Below are positions 8,542-17,559 of a DNA stretch of 44,551 nucleotides, piece after piece. Positions within the stretch are counted from its first letter, which is position 1, and each line of letters begins with the position of its first letter. The notes beneath the pieces are model-generated. The model was not told where the DNA came from, ran no database searches, and was given only the letters and a program-made list of their open reading frames with translations. Origin of the DNA: Halalkalibacter alkalisediminis. GTDB taxonomy: Bacteria; Bacillota; Bacilli; Bacillales; Bacillaceae_D. The translations under genes and the position numbers were made by a program. The stretch covers positions 1 to 44,551 of the forward strand of contig NZ_JAQQWT010000027.1 of NCBI RefSeq assembly GCF_028610705.1. Direction: 5' to 3'.

Positions 8542-9534
8542 CTATGTCGATTGGCGAATAATTAATTCGATTGGTAGCTCGTAGTTTTTTATTTTCATTT
8601 CGCGATTTTCAAGCATCTCAATCATCACTTCTATTGATTTCTCCCCCATCTGGTCAACAGGTTGACGAATAGTCGTTAGTTTAGGATCTACTATTTCTGC
8701 AATTGGCTGATCATCAAACCCAATGATTGCCAAGTCATTTGGGATAGTTAAGTGCTGTTCTTTTGCTTCGATAATAATTCCCCCCGCCACTTCATCACTT
8801 CCTGTAAAAATAGCAGTTGGACGATCATCCATCTCTAAAATTTGCTTCATCACCTGTTTACCATCTTCAACCGTGTGCTGATCTACAAAAATCCATTTTG
8901 GATTGATCTTCATTCCTACTTCACTTAACGCTTTCTGAAATCCTTGATTACGATCTTTCCCTTTCCCATGCTCATCAAATAAACCACCTGTGCAGTAAGC
9001 AATTTTTTGATGACCCCTTTCAATCAAATGCTTAGCACCTAAGTATGCCCCTTTTGTTTGATCTAAACGGATCATCGGAACAACTTCTTGATCAACGTAA
9101 TCATTACATAACAAAATAGATCCGTACTTGCTATACGCTTCGATCATTTCCCAATCATTCTCAATTGAAGTCATAATAATCCCATCTACTTGCTTTGTTT
9201 TTAATAAATTTAAAAACGCTAATTCTTTTTCTTTATCTTCATTACTTTGGCTAATCAACACTTGGTGTCCCTTTTTATAGGCAGCAAGTTCAATCGAATT
9301 CACTAGAGACGCAAAAAAAGGATTCACAATTTTAGGTACTATGACACCTATTGTTGTCGTCAGCTGTCCTCTTAATCTTCTTGCGGAAGGATTTGGCGTA
9401 TAACCAAGCTCTTTCATTGCCTTTAATACTAATTCTCTTTTCTTGTCCGAAACATACGGATGATTATTTATAACTCGAGAAACAGTCGTTTTCGATAATC
9501 CTGATAATTTTGCAACATCTGATATGTTAGCCAC
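8542..9534 (-). CDS. LacI-family transcriptional repressor of the sugar operon
   Basis: 330-aa LacI/GalR regulator. The N-terminal HTH reads ISDVAKLSGLSKTTVSRVINN, with hinge helix NPSARRLRGQ, followed by a periplasmic-binding-like sugar domain (TTIGVIVPKIVNPFFASLV, then DGIIMTS, GFDDQPIAEIVDPKLTTIRQP near the C-terminus). The start is GTG at 9534 with GGAGTG 8 bases upstream. It lies upstream of the glucosidase/EIIBC genes on the same strand, separated by the control region with two matching operators, so it most likely represses that operon until the sugar or its phosphate binds. Confidence 0.92.
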   Translation of the reverse strand: MANISDVAKLSGLSKTTVSRVINNHPYVSDKKRELVLKAMKELGYTPNPSARRLRGQLTTTIGVIVPKIVNPFFASLVNSIELAAYKKGHQVLISQSNEDKEKELAFLNLLKTKQVDGIIMTSIENDWEMIEAYSKYGSILLCNDYVDQEVVPMIRLDQTKGAYLGAKHLIERGHQKIAYCTGGLFDEHGKGKDRNQGFQKALSEVGMKINPKWIFVDQHTVEDGKQVMKQILEMDDRPTAIFTGSDEVAGGIIIEAKEQHLTIPNDLAIIGFDDQPIAEIVDPKLTTIRQPVDQMGEKSIEVMIEMLENREMKIKNYELPIELIIRQST

Positions 9535-9700
9535 TAGTAATCACTCCACTGTCAATATAAAACATGAAACCAATTCCATATTCATTTTACTTTAGTAACG
9601 AAACAAAATGCAATCGATTGTTCATTCGAAATTATGGCTACGTTTGAAAAGCACAAAACTAAATGGTTTAACATTAAAACGTATTTTTTACCATTTCAGC

Positions 9701-9755
9701 TAAAAAAGAAGCTACCTCTAAAAGGGGGTATTTCCCCTAATGAGACAGCTTCGAA
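9701..9755 (-). terminator. Terminator of serA
   Basis: On the minus strand GAAGCTGTCTC...GGGG pairs with CCCC...GAGGTAGCTTC (a few G-U pairs and internal mismatches), followed by TTTTTT. It lies 49 bases past the serA stop. Confidence 0.75.
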
Positions 9756-9803
9756 CAATTTTATTTTTCTTTGTTTTCTTCTACACAACACGTACGTTTG
9801 ATA

Positions 9804-11003
9804 TTAAATAATACGAGTCGCAACCATACCCTCAATTTGACTCATTTTCTCTTCTAAGTTAGGAATAATATCGCCGTTTACATCATTTTCAATATCGATC
9901 ATCGTATATGCATATTCCCCACGGCTTCTGTTCACCATGTCCGCGATGTTTAAATGGAAGTCTGAAATCGCTGTTGTAATCTGTCCAACCATGTTCGGAA
10001 CGTTTTTGTGGAACGCAGCCACACGACGTCTACCTGTATAAGGAAGAGATGCATTTGGAAAATTGACTGAGTTTTTGATGTTTCCTGTTTCTAAAAATTC
10101 CTTTACTTGACGAGCAGCCATAACCGCACAGTTTTCCTCTGATTCTTGTGTTGAAGCACCTAAATGAGGAATAGGAACGACATTCTTCATGTTTAATACA
10201 TTTTCATTCGGGAAGTCTGTAATATACTTACCAACCAACCCGCCTTCAAGTGCAGCGGCCATATCCTTTTCATTTACAAGCTCACCACGTGAGAAATTCA
10301 AAATATGAACGCCAGGCTTCATGATGCTAAATGTAGCTTCGTTAAACATACCACCTGTGTCCTTTGTGAATGGAACGTGTACCGTAATGAAATCCGCGCT
10401 CGCGAATAACTCTTCAATTGTCATCGCACGCTGTACATTACGAGACAAATTCCAAGCTGTATCAACGGAGATGAACGGGTCAAACGCAATAACATCCATT
10501 CCTAATTGAAGGGCATCATTTGCAACTAGAGCACCGATTGCACCTAAACCAATAACACCAAGCGTTTTCCCTTTTATTTCTTTTCCGACAAATTGCTTCT
10601 TCCCTGCTTCTACTAACTTTGGAACTTGTTCCCCTTCACCATTTAACGTTTTGGTCCAAGCTACACCAGCAAACAAGTTACGAGAAGAAGCCATTAATGT
10701 CGTTAAAACAAGTTCCTTTACAGCGTTCGCATTAGCACCTGGTGTATTAAAAACAACGATTCCTTGCTCTGTACACTTATCGACCGGAATATTATTAACA
10801 CCCGCACCAGCTCGTGCGATTGCTTTTAAATTACTACCAAATTCCATTGAGTGCATGTTAAAACTACGAAGAACAAAAGCATCCGGATTTTCATTGTCAT
10901 TATCAAGAGAATAATTACCCTTGAATACATTTAATCCGCTTTCTGCTATATTATTTAACGTTTTGATTGTATTTACTTTTTCTAAAGTTGTTGTTGTGCT
11001 CAT
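9804..11003 (-). CDS. serA: D-3-phosphoglycerate dehydrogenase, short ACT-domain form
   Basis: 399-aa enzyme of the D-2-hydroxyacid dehydrogenase superfamily, first step of serine synthesis (3-phosphoglycerate to 3-phosphohydroxypyruvate, NAD-dependent). It shows the substrate motif AGAGVNNIP, the nucleotide-binding GLGAIG (about residue 153), the catalytic HLGAST region and a C-terminal ACT domain (GEYAYTMIDIEND onwards). It lacks the ASB domain of the 525-aa SerA of B. subtilis, so it belongs to the short class. GGGAG precedes the ATG by 8 bases. It is preceded by a ZTP riboswitch, which ties serine/one-carbon supply to folate status. Confidence 0.9.
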   Translation of the reverse strand: MSTTTTLEKVNTIKTLNNIAESGLNVFKGNYSLDNDNENPDAFVLRSFNMHSMEFGSNLKAIARAGAGVNNIPVDKCTEQGIVVFNTPGANANAVKELVLTTLMASSRNLFAGVAWTKTLNGEGEQVPKLVEAGKKQFVGKEIKGKTLGVIGLGAIGALVANDALQLGMDVIAFDPFISVDTAWNLSRNVQRAMTIEELFASADFITVHVPFTKDTGGMFNEATFSIMKPGVHILNFSRGELVNEKDMAAALEGGLVGKYITDFPNENVLNMKNVVPIPHLGASTQESEENCAVMAARQVKEFLETGNIKNSVNFPNASLPYTGRRRVAAFHKNVPNMVGQITTAISDFHLNIADMVNRSRGEYAYTMIDIENDVNGDIIPNLEEKMSQIEGMVATRII

Positions 11004-11130
11004 ATCATTTCTCCCACTTTCTGTTTTTTATCTTTTTTTATTTTCTAAAACAAAACTCTCAAAATGTCATGAAATCCTGCAGTTGCCCTAGTGATTAGTA
11101 GTATAGGATACCCCCTCCACATATGCAGAA

Positions 11131-11230
11131 AGAGGTAAGGGATCAAGATCCCTTACCTCTGCCCAGGCGAACGGCTACGACACTATGTGCTCCCTCGCGG
11201 TGATCCGCGTTTCGCCAGTTACACATAGTC
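11131..11230 (-). promoter_or_regulatory. ZTP riboswitch (pfl motif) with terminator, upstream of serA
   Basis: On the minus strand the RNA shows the P1 stem ACTATGTG / CACATAGT (11229 to about 11183), the conserved internal segment AACTGGCGAA, the P2 hairpin CGCGGATCACCGCG, then AGGGAG, and the 3' domain GCCGTTCGCCTGGGC, whose CGCC can pseudoknot with GGCG. These are the conserved elements of the pfl/ZTP aptamer. Directly behind it is a perfect 14-bp terminator stem (11131-11160) with a two-base loop, followed by TTTCTG. ZTP/ZMP signals low 10-formyl-THF and is expected to stop termination, switching serA on. Confidence 0.82.
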
Positions 11231-11337
11231 TTTTAAATTATTTTTATTTTACCAACTTTTCTTACAATCTTCAACCATGAAAATCACTTTATTTTGATGA
11301 AAGTGCTTTCTAGCGGAATTTAAGAACAACCTGTGAA

Positions 11338-11790
11338 TTATCTAGTTAGTAATGTGTCCCATTTTTCCTTCAACCATTTATCAAAGTCAGTGCCTTTTTC
11401 ACCTTCGTACACATCATATAGATCCAATCTCACTTTTTTCACTTTCTCTTTGAAATCTTCATATGAATGATTTGCAGGGAGGCTCTTCTTTAACCTAAGG
11501 AGAATTTTCTTTGTATCTTTAATTAGCTCCCCGTTTTTCCGTTCAGGCTTCGTTACTTGTTCACCTAAAGCAATCAGTTTACGATACGCAGCTTCCTGAA
11601 CCTTGTAAACAGGATCTCCTGTCAACCTGTACTTTAATAATTCAATCGTTTCTCGGCTTTTATATTGACCTAAATCTTCTATTGCATCTAAACGCTCTCT
11701 CCAATTAGATGTTCTATTAATCGACTTCTTCAACTCATTAAAATTTGCTGGTAATTCCGTTTTTGATTCATTTTTTCTCAAACGATCCAT
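11338..11790 (-). CDS. Small HEAT-repeat-like protein
   Basis: 150-aa charged helical protein. Residues about 25-75 (WRERLDAIEDLGQYKSRETI, then LLKYRLTGDPVYKVQEAAY) form one to two HEAT-like helical repeats; the C-terminal half is Lys-rich and helical. Similar small HEAT-domain proteins are common in Bacillaceae, with no assigned role. AAGGAG sits only 1-2 bases before the ATG, so the fourth codon (TTG, about 9 bases after GGAG) may be the real start. A short hairpin of ATGTTAGAA and its complement lies just upstream at about 11799-11820. Confidence 0.7.
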   Translation of the reverse strand: MDRLRKNESKTELPANFNELKKSINRTSNWRERLDAIEDLGQYKSRETIELLKYRLTGDPVYKVQEAAYRKLIALGEQVTKPERKNGELIKDTKKILLRLKKSLPANHSYEDFKEKVKKVRLDLYDVYEGEKGTDFDKWLKEKWDTLLTR

Positions 11791-12112
11791 TCTCCTTCAT
11801 GTTAGAAACTTTTCTAACATCTATCTTACCATTTAAAATCCATTTACATACACTCTTATCTCTTTTAAATGCTAGTAATGTCCTTAATATCGTCAAAAAT
11901 ATGTACGTATAGGGAGTTTGACTCGGAGTTAGAGAGCTAGGATCAAGTGTTCAGCCTGAAGGGACATAATAGGCACCTACTGTAAACGAAACTGCGGGAT
12001 CATTCAAAAGACTCCAGTGCGACCACAAAAGGGCACTGAAACAGTCCCTTTAAGCAGATTCGAGGAAGCACCATACCGGAGTCTTTATTTGACAAGACCA
12101 TATATTTCTACA
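11791..12112. other. Intergenic region with a large bipartite hairpin
   Basis: No gene seen. It holds the terminator-like structure at 12007-12086 described separately. The left part (11821-12000) shows no open frame or motif I can support. Confidence 0.5.
12007..12086 (-). terminator. Two-stem hairpin after the esterase gene, with repeat motif
   Basis: Outer stem AAAGACTCC / GGAGTCTTT (12007-12015 with 12078-12086) encloses an inner stem AAAGGGcACTG / CAGTCCCTTT (12028-12038 with 12042-12051, one bulge). On the minus strand it ends in GGAGTCTTTT, so it can act as terminator for the esterase gene. The interior 12034-12066 matches 31 of 33 bases of 42514-42546 on the opposite strand. Confidence 0.55.
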
Positions 12113-13042
12113 CTACTTATCCAATGCTCGTTTTAAAGCAGCGGCTGCCAGTTCTATACATTGTTTCCCCTGCTCTAAAACACCTGGCATCCAGAAAAAT
12201 CCGTGGATCATGTCATCATACCGTGTTGCTTCAACTGCAACCCCTGCTTCTTTTAAGCGTTGTGCATAGGCTTCTCCTTCATCTCTCAATGGATCAAAAC
12301 CAGCCGTCACTACTAATGCTGGCGGTAGTCCGCTTAGGTCTTCAGCAAGGAGAGGGGATACATAAGGATTTTTACCTTCCTCTTCGGTACGTAAATAATG
12401 CTTCCAGAACCATTCCATACTATCCTTCGTTAATAAGTAGCCCTCCGCATTTTCGCTATGTGATGTGGTCTCAAACGAATGATGAGTCACCGGATAAATC
12501 AGCATTTGGAAGGCTACCTGGAATTCGTTTTTATCTCGGGCCATTAAAGACACGACAGCTGCGAGATTCCCGCCCGCACTGTCGCCACCAACAGCAACCC
12601 GCTCGGCGTCAACTTGAATCGAAGAAGCATTTTCCACTACCCATTTACTAGCTGCATACGCATCATCGATAGCTGCAGGGAATTTATGCTCAGGCGCCAA
12701 TCTATAATCGACGGAAACGACTACACAATTCGAGCGATTCGCAAGAAGACGGCAAGGTACATCTACCCCCTCAAGGTCGCCAATGACCCAACCACCTCCG
12801 TGGTAATAAACCAATGCCCCAAACGGCCCTTGGCCTTCTGGCGTATAAATGCGAACCGGTATTTCCCCGCCAGGTCCTGGAATCGTTCGGTTCTCTACCT
12901 TACCTACTTCTTCAGGTGCGCCTGCCAAAGCGGTAAAATTCGCTGATGCCCTCGCTTCCTCTGGTGTAAGTTCGTGCATGGGCGGTGCACCAGCCGCTGC
13001 CATTTGCTCTAATAGAAACTTCGCTTGAGGATCTAGACCCAT
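12113..13042 (-). CDS. HSL-family (GDXG) carboxylesterase/lipase
   Basis: 309-aa alpha/beta hydrolase of the hormone-sensitive-lipase family. It has the oxyanion motif YYHGGGW (about residue 79), the nucleophile GDSAGGN (about residue 153), the acid in GFDPLRDEG and the histidine in DMIHGFFWMPG. No signal peptide, so cytoplasmic. Enzymes of this type hydrolyse short-chain acyl esters. Its base composition is noticeably more GC-rich than neighbouring genes, which may mean acquisition. Two-base-perfect start: ATG 13042 preceded by AAGGGAGG. Confidence 0.9.
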   Translation of the reverse strand: MGLDPQAKFLLEQMAAAGAPPMHELTPEEARASANFTALAGAPEEVGKVENRTIPGPGGEIPVRIYTPEGQGPFGALVYYHGGGWVIGDLEGVDVPCRLLANRSNCVVVSVDYRLAPEHKFPAAIDDAYAASKWVVENASSIQVDAERVAVGGDSAGGNLAAVVSLMARDKNEFQVAFQMLIYPVTHHSFETTSHSENAEGYLLTKDSMEWFWKHYLRTEEEGKNPYVSPLLAEDLSGLPPALVVTAGFDPLRDEGEAYAQRLKEAGVAVEATRYDDMIHGFFWMPGVLEQGKQCIELAAAALKRALDK

Positions 13043-13496
13043 AATGTTATGCCTCCCTTTTTTAGTAAAGACTTTTATTCTGTTACCGGTGGTCCTCTTT
13101 GGTGGCGCTTAGAACAGATGTTGAATTTAGCTAAAGTTAAGAGACTTCGAGAGAAAGCTCTTTTTTAGCCTTACAAAAAGGAAATCTTGAACTCTACTAC
13201 TAATAAAAAGTTATCCTCTATAAGGGATGTCCATAACTTAGACGCCTGACCACTAACCTTTTGCTTCAATATATGATGCCCCTTCCATCTTAGAACGAAG
13301 AAATTGAAATAGGGTGAGGTACTAGCAATAACGAGTGATTTCTTGCAAATTCATGGATCACATCGAAGAAAAATAGCTTAATATTGCCAAAAAGCAGATT
13401 TTCAATTGTGCCTCATAATTTTAATCATGAAATTATTACAATTCTTTCTCTTTCTACCTCTTTTCAACAGTTGGGAATGAAGCCTCAAGATATATA
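13043..13496. other. Intergenic region, promoter side of the esterase gene
   Basis: About 450 bases with no gene I can support. It leads into the 20-bp-period repeat array starting at 13497. Confidence 0.4.
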
Positions 13497-13604
13497 TACG
13501 TCAAATCGAAGACGTTTTGCGACGCGAGGAGAAAATATGCGTCAGATTGGGCATTTATGCGTTATGAAGAACTTTATGCATCAAATCGAGGTAGTTATGC
13601 GTCA
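13497..13604 (+). repeat. Array A: octamer ATGCGTCA repeated about every 20 bp
   Basis: Six octamers related to ATGCGTCA start at 13497 (ATACGTCA), 13517 (TTGCGACG), 13537 (ATGCGTCA), 13557 (ATGCGTTA), 13576 (ATGCATCA) and 13597 (ATGCGTCA), spacings 20, 20, 20, 19, 21. The 12 bases between are not conserved. The period is not a multiple of three, so the plus-strand open frame of 91 codons over it is not a protein signal. A second array of the same kind is at 19128-19295. Confidence 0.75.
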
Positions 13605-13759
13605 CCAAAAGTCATATATTGCCACATGTCCCAAAAACGGCTGTCTCTTAGTCAATTAAAATGAAAAAACCGCTTCCCACCGTGCAACACGTTGTGAATC
13701 AGCCTCTCTCTATTGCTTCTTAACATATATCCACTTTTTTCCTATCATCCTGATTTTTA

Positions 13760-14043
13760 CTAGATATTCCCCTTAATCAATCCTATTTCTTCATTTTCTT
13801 TTAAAAGGTCTCCTACCATTGTTACATCCAATTTTCCCGCAAAGATCTTCCCGGCTAGTTCTTCTGTTGTCGGGACACTCTTTGACTTGTTTTCCCGGAT
13901 ATATAGCAAAAGTTGGACACGTTTTTTCTGACGCGCCTCTTCCTTGTATTTGCCTGTAAATATTTTTTTAAGGGATCACTAACAATTACTCCAAGAATCA
14001 TACCAAATACTACTAGAAATAAGTCAGATAAAATGGCATTCAC
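13760..14043 (-). pseudogene. Frameshifted small membrane protein gene
   Basis: From GTG 14043 (GAGGTGA just upstream) the frame reads MNAILSDLFLVVFGMILGVIV, one membrane segment, then SDPLKKYLQANTRKRR. At a run of six A near 13924 the coding sense moves to the next frame, RVQLLLYIRENKSKSVPTTE onwards, ending DLLKENEEIGLIKGNI and TAG 13760-13762. Both halves look like genuine coding sequence, so one base was lost or gained in the homopolymer (or in sequencing). The C-terminal part looks like a small helical or winged-helix domain. I do not recognise the family. Confidence 0.6.
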
Positions 14044-14226
14044 ACCGTTCACCTCTTCAAAGCCGTTAATCGCTATTATTGCATTACATTTACAAACTTC
14101 GCAAATGACCACCATTCTTACTACTCCCCCTAAAGCAAGCTACATGTAAATCCCTTTATTTTTCAATGTCACTAAGGTAAAATTAAAGGCTATCTACCAG
14201 GGAAGATTTTTTTCTCTCTCATCCTT

Positions 14227-14698
14227 ATGGGGACTTTTATGCTAACAATTACAAATAAAGGGAAAACTATGATTGGAGTTGTGAAGGAAGAGAATTTCGA
14301 TCACTTTGACTACGTCGCATTGATTAGTTTTGTTTACGATGACCGAAAAGTATACGAACACATCATTCATGCCATACATCAAAATCTCTCACTACGTGAA
14401 AGCCTAGGTGTTGGTTTTCTAAGCCAATTTCGCATCCACTCTTTAGCCTACTGACCATGTAAAGTCGAAATCAAGGAAGAAAAAATAATTTCCGCTCATA
14501 TAGTCATCAACGTGAAGATCAAGATGGGCTTGAACTACATGGAGTCGTTCAGACTAAAGGAGAAGGCTTCAAAAATTTTCTAACCCCTACCAACAAAAAA
14601 GAACTTCCGTCTTATTCTTAAAGATGAAGAAATTCAGCACACGACTCAAATCAATCGTATAGGTAGAAAATGAAATCGTTGAAGTACAAGAACTGTAA
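14227..14698 (+). pseudogene. Decayed gene of unknown family
   Basis: An open frame from ATG 14227 to TGA about 14454 is followed in the same and other frames by coding-like pieces: VEIKEEKIISAHIVINV, DQDGLELHGVVQTKGEGFKN, LKDEEIQHTTQINRIG and VENEIVEVQEL with TAA at 14696-14698. At least three frame breaks and a stop separate them, so this is probably one dead gene of roughly 155 codons. I cannot name it. Confidence 0.4.
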
Positions 14699-14752
14699 CT
14701 ACTTTCATCGTTACTCTCTTCGATCGATCAGGCTCATATAAAGGGGAATCTA

Positions 14753-15619
14753 ATGAATTTCACACTATCAGCTATTGAAACAATGCGTCGCCGCCAGTCC
14801 ATTCGAACGTATGAACAACAGAGTTTATCAGAAGCGGATGTGAAGCAAATATCTAATTACATAAGTAAGGAAGAACATTTAATAGGCCCATTCGGAGGAA
14901 GAGGCCGAATGGATTTTATCCTCCTTCATCGCAATGTGACGGACAAAGGGATGAAGCTTGGAACGTATGGATTCATAAAAAATCCACAAGCTTATTTAGT
15001 AGGAGCAGCCAAAAATGAAAAGTATGCCCTAGTTGAGTATGCTTTTATTTTTCATCGCCTTATTTTATTTATGACTCAGTTAGGTTTAGGAACGTGTTGG
15101 ATGGGTGGTACGTTTTCACGGAATTCATTTGAAAAAGAAATTCAGTTACGTGACTTAGAATTTATTCCTTGTGTGACTCCACTCGGATATCCGAAAGATA
15201 AGCAACGGGTGTTTGATAAGGCGTTACGTTTTGTCGTAAGAGCCGATAATAAAAAACCGTGGGATCGCCTTTTTTTCGATGCTAGTTTTGCTGTACCGTT
15301 AGTAAAGGAGAACGTTGATGGTCTAGAAACTCCGATTGAAATGGTGAGGTTAGGTCCATCTGCCTCGAATAAACAACCATGGAGACTTGTCCTATCCACA
15401 GACCGACAAGTTTGTCATTTCTACATTGAACATACACCCAATTATAGTTCGAAATTGGGCTATAAAATGCAGCTTTTAGATATGGGGATTGCTATGTGTC
15501 AGTTTGACTTGGCTTGTCGTGAGCTTGAAATTGAAGGATGTTGGATGGTTGAAGATCCTGTCCTCGATCTTAAAAATGAGAATACCGAGTATATCGCTAG
15601 TTGGAAGATGAGCAAGTAA
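14753..15619 (+). CDS. Nitroreductase-family flavoprotein (TM1586-like)
   Basis: 288-aa protein of the nitroreductase fold. The N-terminal RRQSIRTYEQQSLSEADV is the usual FMN-phosphate site; GLGTCWMGGTFSR and the later SNKQPWRLVL segment form the second half of an internally duplicated, single-chain type (putative TM nitroreductase, PF14512-like). It probably binds FMN and reduces an unknown substrate with NAD(P)H. AAAGGGGAAT lies before the ATG. It is transcribed towards glnS but 130 bases and a palindrome separate them. Confidence 0.85.
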   Translation: MNFTLSAIETMRRRQSIRTYEQQSLSEADVKQISNYISKEEHLIGPFGGRGRMDFILLHRNVTDKGMKLGTYGFIKNPQAYLVGAAKNEKYALVEYAFIFHRLILFMTQLGLGTCWMGGTFSRNSFEKEIQLRDLEFIPCVTPLGYPKDKQRVFDKALRFVVRADNKKPWDRLFFDASFAVPLVKENVDGLETPIEMVRLGPSASNKQPWRLVLSTDRQVCHFYIEHTPNYSSKLGYKMQLLDMGIAMCQFDLACRELEIEGCWMVEDPVLDLKNENTEYIASWKMSK

Positions 15620-15675
15620 GCGCACACTTAGAGTCGGCGCATGTCAACGAACATTTTATCACTCATCGACTTGTG

Positions 15676-15703
15676 ATACACTATTTACTAGTAAATAGTG
15701 TAT
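15676..15703. promoter_or_regulatory. Perfect 28-bp palindrome upstream of glnS
   Basis: ATACACTATTTACT and its exact complement make a 28-bp perfect palindrome, ending 45 bases before the glnS start. There is no U-run, so an operator is more likely than a terminator. The inner half-sites TATTTAC and GTAAATA also make up the inverted repeat before the MarR gene at 43965-43986. Confidence 0.7.
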
Positions 15704-15748
15704 TATGGAAATATAATGCACAATACATATGAAGAAAGGTTGATCAAC

Positions 15749-17434
15749 TTGGAACATAACTCTTCGAATTTTATTCGAAATATCATAAAAGAAGATCTAG
15801 AGTCCGGCAAGCGAAACCATGTTATCACTCGTTTCCCGCCTGAACCTAATGGATACTTACATATTGGACATGCAAAATCGATCGTCATTAACTTTGATTT
15901 AGCAGATGAATTTAAAGGTAAAACGAACCTACGCTTTGATGACACCAATCCTTTAAAAGAAGATTCAGAGTACGTTCATGCGATTAAAGAAGATGTACAA
16001 TGGCTCGGCTATGATTGGGATGGGCTGTTTTTTGCATCTGATTATTTCCAAGAAATGTACGAAAGAGCCGTCCTTTTAATTAATAAAGGAAAGGCCTACG
16101 TTGATGATTTGTCACCAGATGAAATCCGTGCGTACCGCGGGACATTAACGGAGCCTGGTAAAGATAGCCCCTATCGCGAACGTACGATTGAGGAAAACTT
16201 AGAATTATTCGAGCGCATGCGTAAAGGTGAATTTGGCAACGGGGAAAAGGTGCTACGTGCCAAAATTGATATGAGTTCTCCCAATATTAACTTGCGCGAT
16301 CCAGTTATTTACCGTATCTCTCATGCTACTCACCATAACACGGGAGACAATTGGTGCATTTACCCAATGTACGCCTTTGCTCATCCGTTAGAGGATGCGA
16401 TTGAAGATGTCACTCATTCAATCTGTACGACTGAGTTTGAGGATCAACGTCCGCTTTACAACTGGATCGTAGAAGAATGTGAAATGACGAGTACCCCACA
16501 ACAAATCGAGTTCGGTCGTTTAAACATTACGAATGCCGTCATGAGTAAACGAAAGTTAAAACAACTCGTTGATGAAGGATTGGTTGATGGTTGGGACGAC
16601 CCACGTATGCCAACCATTTCAGGTTTACGAAGAAGAGGTTATACACCAGAAGCCATTCGTGCGTTTGTGCGCGAAACTGGTGTATCAAAAGGTTCAGGTA
16701 CGGTTGATTCTCAAATGTTGGACTTCTTTGTACGTGAAGATTTAAAAATGAAAGCTCCTCGAACAATGGGAATTCTTCGTCCGTTAAAAGTCGTCATTAC
16801 TAACTATCCAGAAGGACAAGTGGAAATGCTAGACGCGGAAGTCAACCCGGAAAATCCAGAAATGGGAACAAGACAAATTCCCTTCTCAAGAGAGCTTTAC
16901 ATTGAGCAAGAGGATTTCATGGAAGATCCACCAAAGAAATACTTCCGTCTATTCCCAGGCAACGAAGTTCGTCTAAAGCATGCTTACTTCATTAAATGTG
17001 AGGACGTCATCAAAGATGAAGATGGAAACGTCGTTGAAATCCATTGTACGTACGATCCAGAAACGAAAAGTGGATCAGGCTTTACGGGCCGTAAAGTAAA
17101 AGGAACACTACACTGGGTCGAGGCTACTCAAGCGGTGCCAGCTGAGTTCCGTTTGTATGAGCCACTCCTTTTAAATGAAGAACCAGAAGAGTTAGAAGAA
17201 TCAGCGGAAACAGAAACAGAGCCGGAAGTAGAAAAAACGTTCCTTGATCATGTAAACCCTAACTCTCTTCAAGCTTTAAAAGGCTTTGTCGAGCCAAATA
17301 TGAAAGAGGTTGCCTCTCAAGAGAAATTCCAATTTTTTAGACACGGTTACTTTAATGTCGATCCAAAAGATACGACAACAGACAACCTTGTGTTCAATCT
17401 CATCGTTTCGTTGAAAAGTTCGTTTAAGCTTTAA
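15749..17434 (+). CDS. glnS: Glutamine--tRNA ligase (GlnRS)
   Basis: 561-aa class I aminoacyl-tRNA synthetase that charges tRNA-Gln directly. It has the HIGH motif in [17 protein letters not shown], the GlnRS/GluRS-type RFDDTNP, a KMSKS-like VMSKRKL (about residue 265) and the two-part beta-barrel anticodon-binding domain. An acidic insert, [19 protein letters not shown], sits in the C-terminal barrel. The frame opens at 15698, but the family begins at the Glu of [14 protein letters not shown] 15749, 9 bases after AAGG, is chosen. Most Bacillota lack GlnRS and amidate Glu-tRNA-Gln with GatCAB, so this gene is probably acquired. Confidence 0.93.
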   Translation: MEHNSSNFIRNIIKEDLESGKRNHVITRFPPEPNGYLHIGHAKSIVINFDLADEFKGKTNLRFDDTNPLKEDSEYVHAIKEDVQWLGYDWDGLFFASDYFQEMYERAVLLINKGKAYVDDLSPDEIRAYRGTLTEPGKDSPYRERTIEENLELFERMRKGEFGNGEKVLRAKIDMSSPNINLRDPVIYRISHATHHNTGDNWCIYPMYAFAHPLEDAIEDVTHSICTTEFEDQRPLYNWIVEECEMTSTPQQIEFGRLNITNAVMSKRKLKQLVDEGLVDGWDDPRMPTISGLRRRGYTPEAIRAFVRETGVSKGSGTVDSQMLDFFVREDLKMKAPRTMGILRPLKVVITNYPEGQVEMLDAEVNPENPEMGTRQIPFSRELYIEQEDFMEDPPKKYFRLFPGNEVRLKHAYFIKCEDVIKDEDGNVVEIHCTYDPETKSGSGFTGRKVKGTLHWVEATQAVPAEFRLYEPLLLNEEPEELEESAETETEPEVEKTFLDHVNPNSLQALKGFVEPNMKEVASQEKFQFFRHGYFNVDPKDTTTDNLVFNLIVSLKSSFKL

Positions 17435-17559
17435 TAGAAGAAAATAATAAGTAATTAACAAGTAAGAGAACAGTGGATATAATCCGGTGTTCTCTTACTT
17501 GTTTGATAAAAGAATTTCATCACCAAATGTCTTTGGCCTTTTCAATATTAGTCATACTT

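Noticed and set aside
12124-12651. 175-codon plus-strand ORF opposite the esterase
   Set aside because: Antisense shadow of a GC-richer gene with clear catalytic motifs.
13497-13604. CRISPR array
   Set aside because: The repeated unit is only 8 bases with 12-base spacers and no cas genes are nearby.
13384-13659. 91-codon plus-strand ORF
   Set aside because: It covers the 20-bp-period array; the repeat is not in phase with codons and no SD is present.
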